Source: CBDUMN01 sp965368335 (GTDB lineage Bacteria; Pseudomonadota; Alphaproteobacteria; Rhodospirillales; JAPHRK01). From it: 10,539 bases of DNA. The notes beneath the pieces are model-generated. The model worked only from the letters and a program-made list of their open reading frames with translations, was not told the DNA's origin and made no database searches. Each line of letters opens with the position of its first letter. Position 1 is the stretch's first letter. Shown here piece by piece: positions 6,446-10,539 of this stretch. A program made the position numbers and the translations under genes. Location of the stretch: contig CBDUMN010000111.1 of NCBI GenBank assembly GCA_965368335.1, positions 1 through 10,539 on the forward strand, read 5' to 3'.

Positions 6446-6691
6446 TTAAGCGTGCAGGGCCTCATATTTGGCCATGAGCTGGTCTTTGGTTTCTTCATGA
6501 TCCGGATCGTTCGGAATGCAGTCGGCCGGGCAGACCAGCACGCACTGCGGCTCGTCTTCAGCGCCGACGCACTCGGTGCAACGGTCAGGGTCGATTACGT
6601 AAATGACGTCGCCTTCGCTGATCGCTTCGTTCGGGCAAACCGGCACGCAAGCGTCGCAGTTGGTGCAATCGTCGGTGATCATCAAAGCCAT
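6446..6691 (-). CDS. fdx: 2[4Fe-4S] ferredoxin, Allochromatium (Alvin) type
   Basis: This is an 81-residue low-potential electron carrier. The first cluster motif is CTNCDACVPVCP (C-x2-C-x2-C-x3-CP). The second is CTECVGAEDEPQCVLVCP, where eight residues separate the second and third cysteines. That insertion and the C-terminal extension after the second CP define the Alvin-type ferredoxins. In Thauera aromatica a ferredoxin of this type, encoded beside bcrCBAD, donates electrons to benzoyl-CoA reductase. The gene follows bcrD by 29 bases on the same strand, so the same role is inferred. AGGAG (6700-6704) lies eight bases upstream of the ATG. It is the last gene of the operon, ending just before the bidirectional terminator. 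No ferredoxin-reducing oxidoreductase such as korAB follows it, so the enzyme that reduces this ferredoxin must be encoded elsewhere. Confidence 0.95.
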   Translation of the reverse strand: MALMITDDCTNCDACVPVCPNEAISEGDVIYVIDPDRCTECVGAEDEPQCVLVCPADCIPNDPDHEETKDQLMAKYEALHA

Positions 6692-6720
6692 AGTTCGGTC
6701 TCCTGGTCCTCTGTCTTTTT

Positions 6721-7563
6721 TTAGGAAGCTTTAGGCAGCTGTCCCAGCGCTTCGAGCTTCTCGTATCTGAATGCGCCCCACAATGCCGCCCCGATGGCCC
6801 CCGCGTAAAGAGAATCTGGGTGCCAGGCGATAGTTGTGGTCATCTTCTGTGCATCCATACCATCCTGCATGGCTTTTACCAAGCCCGAATCGAGGGCCAA
6901 ACCGCCGGTCATCATCACCACGCCATCGGTCGCCTTGATCGCCTTCAAAAGTTTGACCAAACGACCTGCCATGGATTCATGAATTCCGCGCAAAATATCG
7001 GACGGCGAAATGTTGCGCGACACCATGTTGATGACGTCGGTTTCAGCCAACACAGCACAGATACCGGAGACCTTTTCCGGGTCTTCAGATTGCTGGGAAA
7101 GCTCACCGATTTCATCCTGCGCGATACCGAGATAGCGGGCGATGTTCTCAAGGAACTGTCCCGAACCGGAAGCGCACTGGCTGGTCATTTTGTAGTTCAA
7201 GACCTTGCCTTGCTCGTCAACCGTGATCGCCCGGCCGTTGAGCGCCCCAATATCAAGCACCGCACGGGCGTCTTTATTGAGGAAAATCGCACCGCGGGCA
7301 TGGGTGGTCATCGAGTAGAAGTGGCCAGTCGCCATCTGGACGTTTTCGCCCTCGCCCGTTGTGGCGACATAATCGACATCGTCCAGCGTCATGCCGGCCT
7401 TATCGAGTACGTACTGAACAGCCTCTTCGACCAGTTGGAACGGGTCGCGCTGACGGATACGCACATCGTAACGGGCCAGCCACTCGTCTTTGCCGTCTTC
7501 AACCTTGAAAAGGGCGGTTTTGATCACGCCGGATCCGACGTCGATACCAATGGAAACAGTCAT
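6721..7563 (-). CDS. bcrD: Benzoyl-CoA reductase, delta subunit (ATPase/electron activation)
   Basis: The 280-residue product belongs to the BadF/BadG/BcrA/BcrD ATPase family (ASKHA fold). The N-terminal phosphate loop is GIDVGSGVIKT (6-16). The DIGALNGRAI segment (104-113) is the form typical of BcrD/BadG rather than the DIGGQDTK of BcrA. Cysteines C130 (SQCASGSGQ) and C169 (SGICAVLAE) match the two positions that bind the [4Fe-4S] cluster at the subunit interface in this family. MTGGLALDSG (218-227) is the late nucleotide-binding loop. With BcrA it hydrolyses ATP to drive electrons from ferredoxin into the BcrBC ring-reducing module. The length is close to the known Thauera subunit (about 282). 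I chose the ATG at 7563 over an upstream in-frame start at 7614: a strong AGGAGGG lies eight bases upstream, and the extension would overlap bcrA. Confidence 0.95.
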   Translation of the reverse strand: MTVSIGIDVGSGVIKTALFKVEDGKDEWLARYDVRIRQRDPFQLVEEAVQYVLDKAGMTLDDVDYVATTGEGENVQMATGHFYSMTTHARGAIFLNKDARAVLDIGALNGRAITVDEQGKVLNYKMTSQCASGSGQFLENIARYLGIAQDEIGELSQQSEDPEKVSGICAVLAETDVINMVSRNISPSDILRGIHESMAGRLVKLLKAIKATDGVVMMTGGLALDSGLVKAMQDGMDAQKMTTTIAWHPDSLYAGAIGAALWGAFRYEKLEALGQLPKAS

Positions 7564-7571
7564 GTTTTCAG

Positions 7572-7579
7572 CCCTCCTA
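7572..7579 (-). promoter_or_regulatory. Ribosome-binding site of bcrD fused to the bcrA stop codon
   Basis: On the minus strand the bcrA stop TAG (7579-7577) runs directly into the Shine-Dalgarno sequence AGGAGGG (7578-7572), eight bases before the bcrD ATG. The arrangement decides the bcrD start and suggests that ribosomes finishing bcrA re-initiate on bcrD, which would suit a 1:1 heterodimer. Confidence 0.75.
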
Positions 7580-8872
7580 AGCTGCCGCCCGATGGGCGAA
7601 GGTCGCACCGCCAAGCGCGCCGGTGTAAATGGACTCGGCGCTGATGTTGATGGTCACGTCGCCGTAGTTTTCCTTAACCAGTTTCTTCAATTCCTTGACC
7701 GCCGCATTATTCTTAGCGACGCCGCCGGTGAAGGTGAACTGATCGGTGATGCCGCCAGCGCGGGAAATGATCGACATGGCGCGCAGGATAATGGCCCGGT
7801 GCAGACCGGCCAGGATGTCCTCACGCTTTTCGCCAAGCGCCAAACGGTCGCGCAACTCAGCGCCCGCAAACACGGTGCAGGTAGAGTTGATGCGAGTCGC
7901 CTTAGTGGCTTTCTCGGCAATCGGTCCCAGTTCATGGAGGCCGATATTCATCTCATCCGCGATGTAACCGAGGTAGCGGCCGCAACCGGCTGCGCAACGG
8001 TCGTTCATCTGGAAGTTTTCGACGATGCCGTTCTTGTCGATCTGAATGCCCTTAGTGTCCTGCCCACCGATATCGAGAACGGTGCGGGTATTGGGGAACA
8101 TCATGTGCGCGCCCAAACCGTGGCAAAGAATTTCAGACCGGATGTGCTCCTTCGGGAAAGGCAGCCGAACCCGACCGTAACCGGTGCCGACCACATAGGT
8201 CTCTTCCATCTGGATGCCCAACACCCTCTCGAGCGCCGCAGCGGCGACCTCTTCGGAGATTTCCAGGCCTTCGACTTCCTGAACCGCACGGTGCAGGCCA
8301 GACTTCAACTGCTGAGCAACCATGCCGTCATCGGGGACGATGTTTTCGATATCGATGATCGCCTTGTCGTAGATGTTCAGCATATGGTCGAAACCAACAT
8401 CGGCTTCCTTGGCGATTTCCTCACCGATGTTCATGAAACGCGAACCGGCGATATCCTTAAAGAAGTCGGATTTACGCTCAGCGCCCGGAGCGTAAATTTC
8501 CAGGGCTTCCTGTTCGATCCGCTTGAGCACGGCCTCGATGGCGTCACCCAGGGCTTTCTTCATATCGACGAAGCGCGGATGATCAAGGAACTTCATGCAG
8601 CTTGCGCGCAGGTGGTTCAATTCGGTGAGGAACTGCTCCATACGGAAGTTCCGCTCCAAATCTTCGAGCAGGTTGTCCCCCGCTTCCCCCAGTTCGCTGT
8701 GGAACAGGTTGAAGCGCGCGCCAATTTTGGCTTCCTGCTTGGTCACTTCCGCGGCCACGTCGTAGTTAGACCGCGAGTTGGTGATGCCTCGGCCGAGAAT
8801 GCGCTGATTCTCGTCCATCAGGACCGCCTTGGTGGTGGTCGACCCGAGGTCAATTCCGATAAAAGTACGCAT
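7577..8872 (-). CDS. bcrA: Benzoyl-CoA reductase, alpha subunit (ATPase/electron activation)
   Basis: The 431-residue product is the larger partner of BcrD. The N-terminal GIDLGSTTTKAV (6-17) is the ASKHA phosphate loop. After it an insertion of about 170 residues (roughly 40-220, largely helical and charged) precedes the second half. That insertion is characteristic of Thauera/Rhodopseudomonas-type BcrA/BadF and is absent from the shorter Azoarcus-type subunits and HgdC-type activators. The second half carries DIGGQDTKGI (267-276), NDRCAAGCGRYLG with C293 and C297 (291-302), STCTVFAGAE with C332 (330-339) and FTGGVAKN (381-388). By family precedent C293 and C332 are the cluster ligands shared with BcrD. 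ATP binding and hydrolysis lower the potential of that cluster for electron transfer to the ring-reducing subunits. The ATG at 8872 is 18 bases after the bcrB stop, with GGGAG upstream. A long antisense frame on the opposite strand is a codon-bias shadow. Confidence 0.96.
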   Translation of the reverse strand: MRTFIGIDLGSTTTKAVLMDENQRILGRGITNSRSNYDVAAEVTKQEAKIGARFNLFHSELGEAGDNLLEDLERNFRMEQFLTELNHLRASCMKFLDHPRFVDMKKALGDAIEAVLKRIEQEALEIYAPGAERKSDFFKDIAGSRFMNIGEEIAKEADVGFDHMLNIYDKAIIDIENIVPDDGMVAQQLKSGLHRAVQEVEGLEISEEVAAAALERVLGIQMEETYVVGTGYGRVRLPFPKEHIRSEILCHGLGAHMMFPNTRTVLDIGGQDTKGIQIDKNGIVENFQMNDRCAAGCGRYLGYIADEMNIGLHELGPIAEKATKATRINSTCTVFAGAELRDRLALGEKREDILAGLHRAIILRAMSIISRAGGITDQFTFTGGVAKNNAAVKELKKLVKENYGDVTINISAESIYTGALGGATFAHRAAA

Positions 8873-8890
8873 CTAGTCAGTCTCCCGGGT

Positions 8891-10177
8891 TTAAGCCGCA
8901 GCGGGGGCGGAACCGCCACCCCGGCGTTTCTGGTCGATCATCTGGAAGTAGCTCTCCAGACGGTTCTTAACGTTGGCCGCCGAGAAGTAGCGCGGGTCGA
9001 CCAGGTCGGTTTCAATGAAGGCGCCCGGCTTGCCGGTACGTTTTTCCACTTCCCGCATCATCATCAACTGACCTGCGGCGAAGCTGTTGCAGCTCTTGAT
9101 CGAGTTGATCAGCAGACCGTCTGCATCATATTCCTCAACGTTCCGGGCTAGCATATCGACACGGGTCGGCAGGTTGCGGTTGGTGTAAACGCCGAGACAG
9201 TAGTCCGCGAGGCTTTCCAACGGGTTGTCCGGATCGTGACGGAAACCGTCGTAGTCGTAAACGCCGCCCACTTTGGTGTAGGAACTGGCGACGACAACCG
9301 CACCTTCTTCATAGAACATTTTCCAGAAGTCGCGGAAAGAGGTCCAGTTGGGCGGTCCTTCAACGACGAGACGGTATTTTTCTTCCGCCATGTCGCCTTC
9401 CGGCGTCGCCGCGCCCAGGCCTTTTTCGATCCGCTCTTCAATTTCGGCACGCAGCAGTTTGTAGTATTCGACTGCGTCTTCGGTGCCGCGGAAAGCGGTG
9501 AAGATCGGTCCCATGTAGTAAACGCCGCCAAAGTAGCAGTCGATGGGCGACGGCTTACGCTTGGACTGCTCAAGCATCCAGACCATATCGTCTTCGGCCT
9601 TGGCGGAAGCCTTGAGGTATTCACGCAGACGGTCGATATCGAATTTGATGCCGCTAACCTGCTCAAGAGTCGGAATGACGTCTTCTTTGAGCTGCTTGAC
9701 GATGTAGTCGCGCATGTTTTTGGTCGGGCCGCCAGCTGCATCGTAAGGCACCTGAAGCATAACCGTCGGACACTTGTACTCTTCACGCAGAAGCTCAAAC
9801 CACTTCATGAAGGTAAAGCAGCCGGTATAGCTCAGCAGCAGCACATCGGGGTTGGGAAACGGCTTGCCGTTCGGGGCGATATTGCCCTTGGCCATCTGCC
9901 CGATGTCGGCTTTCACGTAGGTGCAAACGTCTTCCGAATGCCCACTCCGCTCGGCTTCCATAATCATGCCGCCGGATTTCTTGCGCATCCCGTTTTGGAT
10001 GGCGTTGATCTCAGGTAGGTTGTTGGCGATGTCAAAACACATCAGCAGCTCATTCAGGTTACCCGGAACGAAGGTGGACGACACCTTATATTCACCGCTG
10101 GTGATTTTGTCGTAGTTCGCCGAAATCATTTCCTTCTGCTTGATCTGCGAAGGAGTTTTTTGAACGTCTTGGCTCAT
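8891..10177 (-). CDS. bcrB: Benzoyl-CoA reductase, beta subunit (ring reduction module)
   Basis: The 428-residue product belongs to the 2-hydroxyglutaryl-CoA dehydratase D-component family that includes BcrB/BadE. Likely cluster cysteines are C85 (EDVCTYVK), C120 (SYTGCFTF) and C363 (KSCNSFAAGQ), which sit at the three positions conserved in this family. The middle contains GGVYYMGPIFTAFRGTEDA, and the tail is a short A/G-rich run (GGGSAPAAA). With BcrC it binds benzoyl-CoA and carries out the two-electron dearomatisation to cyclohexa-1,5-diene-1-carboxyl-CoA in the cytoplasm. Length agrees with the Thauera subunit (about 435). I chose the ATG at 10177 over the GTG at 10189, because GTGGAG then stands at the right distance as a ribosome site. 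The gene starts 50 bases after the bcrC stop and ends 18 bases before bcrA. A 2-hydroxyacyl-CoA dehydratase was considered, but two different activator genes follow, as in BCR and not in dehydratases. Confidence 0.95.
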   Translation of the reverse strand: MSQDVQKTPSQIKQKEMISANYDKITSGEYKVSSTFVPGNLNELLMCFDIANNLPEINAIQNGMRKKSGGMIMEAERSGHSEDVCTYVKADIGQMAKGNIAPNGKPFPNPDVLLLSYTGCFTFMKWFELLREEYKCPTVMLQVPYDAAGGPTKNMRDYIVKQLKEDVIPTLEQVSGIKFDIDRLREYLKASAKAEDDMVWMLEQSKRKPSPIDCYFGGVYYMGPIFTAFRGTEDAVEYYKLLRAEIEERIEKGLGAATPEGDMAEEKYRLVVEGPPNWTSFRDFWKMFYEEGAVVVASSYTKVGGVYDYDGFRHDPDNPLESLADYCLGVYTNRNLPTRVDMLARNVEEYDADGLLINSIKSCNSFAAGQLMMMREVEKRTGKPGAFIETDLVDPRYFSAANVKNRLESYFQMIDQKRRGGGSAPAAA

Positions 10178-10227
10178 GTTGCGCTCCACTTAATAGGGGG
10201 ATTGGCTCTAGCTCGGCACCGCCGGAA

Positions 10228-10539
10228 CTAGGCCGCGCTCCACAGTTTGATGGTATCGGCGAAGGTGCCGGATTGCTCACGGATGGGCTGCATCTGCCCC
10301 GAGTTTTCCGCATACTTGAACGAAATATAGGGGATACCGGTTCGACCCAACTTACCCGCTAGCATGGGACGGTCCAGCAACGCCGGATCGCAGAAACTGG
10401 GAGCGGCGAAAATCACGCCTTCCGCACCGCGTTTCTGGACGGCATCAACCAACCATTGTCCTTTGATATCGCCGTTGGGCTCATACTTGGCCGCCGTATC
10501 CGCCGAATGGTGGATGAAGGCATCGGTCAGGTTCCTCAA
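10228..10539 (-). CDS. bcrC: Benzoyl-CoA reductase, gamma subunit, C-terminal part
   Basis: The last 103 codons of a gene that runs off the right edge of the window; the full Thauera protein is about 385 residues. The visible part reads GAEGVIFAAPSFCDPALLDRP, a conserved C-terminal stretch of the 2-hydroxyglutaryl-CoA dehydratase/BcrC family, in which the Cys of FCDP is a likely [4Fe-4S] ligand. TGIPYISFKYAENSGQ follows, then the end of the protein (IKLWSAA, stop TAG). The leftmost visible codon is a TTG that is internal, not a start. Together with BcrB it forms the ring-reducing half of the enzyme. The order bcrC-bcrB-bcrA-bcrD-fdx equals that of Thauera aromatica, which supports the subunit assignment more than this fragment could alone. 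The operon promoter lies outside the window. Confidence 0.9.
   Translation of the reverse strand: MRNLTDAFIHHSADTAAKYEPNGDIKGQWLVDAVQKRGAEGVIFAAPSFCDPALLDRPMLAGKLGRTGIPYISFKYAENSGQMQPIREQSGTFADTIKLWSAA

Noticed and set aside
6721..7614. Longer bcrD start at 7614
   Set aside because: The extra 17 residues would overlap the bcrA end and read through the strong AGGAGGG site. The family starts at the MTVSIGIDVG position.
7490..9151. Long open frame (553 codons) on the plus strand opposite bcrA and bcrD
   Set aside because: It is antisense to two genes with clear family motifs, shows no recognisable domain, and arises from codon bias in GC-rich coding DNA. The similar plus-strand frames at 6820-7644 and 9236-10018 were dropped for the same reason.
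8891..10539. 2-hydroxyacyl-CoA dehydratase (HgdAB-type) instead of benzoyl-CoA reductase
   Set aside because: Dehydratases use one homodimeric activator. Here two different ATPase genes follow (431 and 280 residues, the larger with the BcrA insertion), plus an Alvin-type ferredoxin, in the exact order of bcrCBAD-fdx.
1..10539. CRISPR arrays, tRNA genes, insertion sequences, phage or toxin-antitoxin modules
   Set aside because: No regularly spaced repeats, tRNA-like cloverleaf, transposase or recombinase motifs, or small paired toxin/antitoxin frames were seen on either strand.

Overview
The window looks like chromosomal DNA of an alphaproteobacterium that degrades aromatic compounds anaerobically. 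A magnetospirillum-like member of the Rhodospirillales is my best guess, but it is an inference. It rests on the NAD kinase C-terminal signature (RPRRWRGAILP, typical of alphaproteobacteria), the moderately high GC of most genes, and a class I benzoyl-CoA reductase operon of the Thauera/Magnetospirillum/Rhodopseudomonas type.

Region 1 (1-4260) is mixed housekeeping and accessory DNA. It holds the 3' end of an unrecognised protein with a probable concanavalin/LamG-like domain (+), a TetR repressor (-) and an NAD kinase (+) divergent from it. An SDR dehydrogenase (-) is convergent with the NAD kinase, and a tandem-GNAT acetyltransferase (+) is divergent from the SDR. The GNAT gene ends in a strong intrinsic terminator (4217-4258).

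Region 2 (4260-6420) is one independent transcription unit. It encodes a seven-helix membrane histidine kinase with a complete hemerythrin domain fused to its C terminus. A consensus-like promoter lies just upstream and a bidirectional terminator just downstream. The DNA here reads more AT-rich than its surroundings.

Region 3 (6446-10539, all -) is the distal part of a benzoyl-CoA reductase operon in the order bcrC (3' part only), bcrB, bcrA, bcrD, fdx. BcrA and BcrD are the ATP-hydrolysing, electron-activating pair. BcrB and BcrC bind and reduce the aromatic ring. The 2[4Fe-4S] ferredoxin supplies low-potential electrons. The operon converges on the kinase gene, so an O2- or redox-responsive kinase candidate sits directly beside an oxygen-sensitive enzyme. 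That regulatory link is inferred from position and domain content only.

No tRNA, rRNA, CRISPR array, insertion sequence or attachment site was recognised. No gap between genes exceeds 300 bases. The largest are about 220 bases (SDR to GNAT) and 200 bases (GNAT to kinase).
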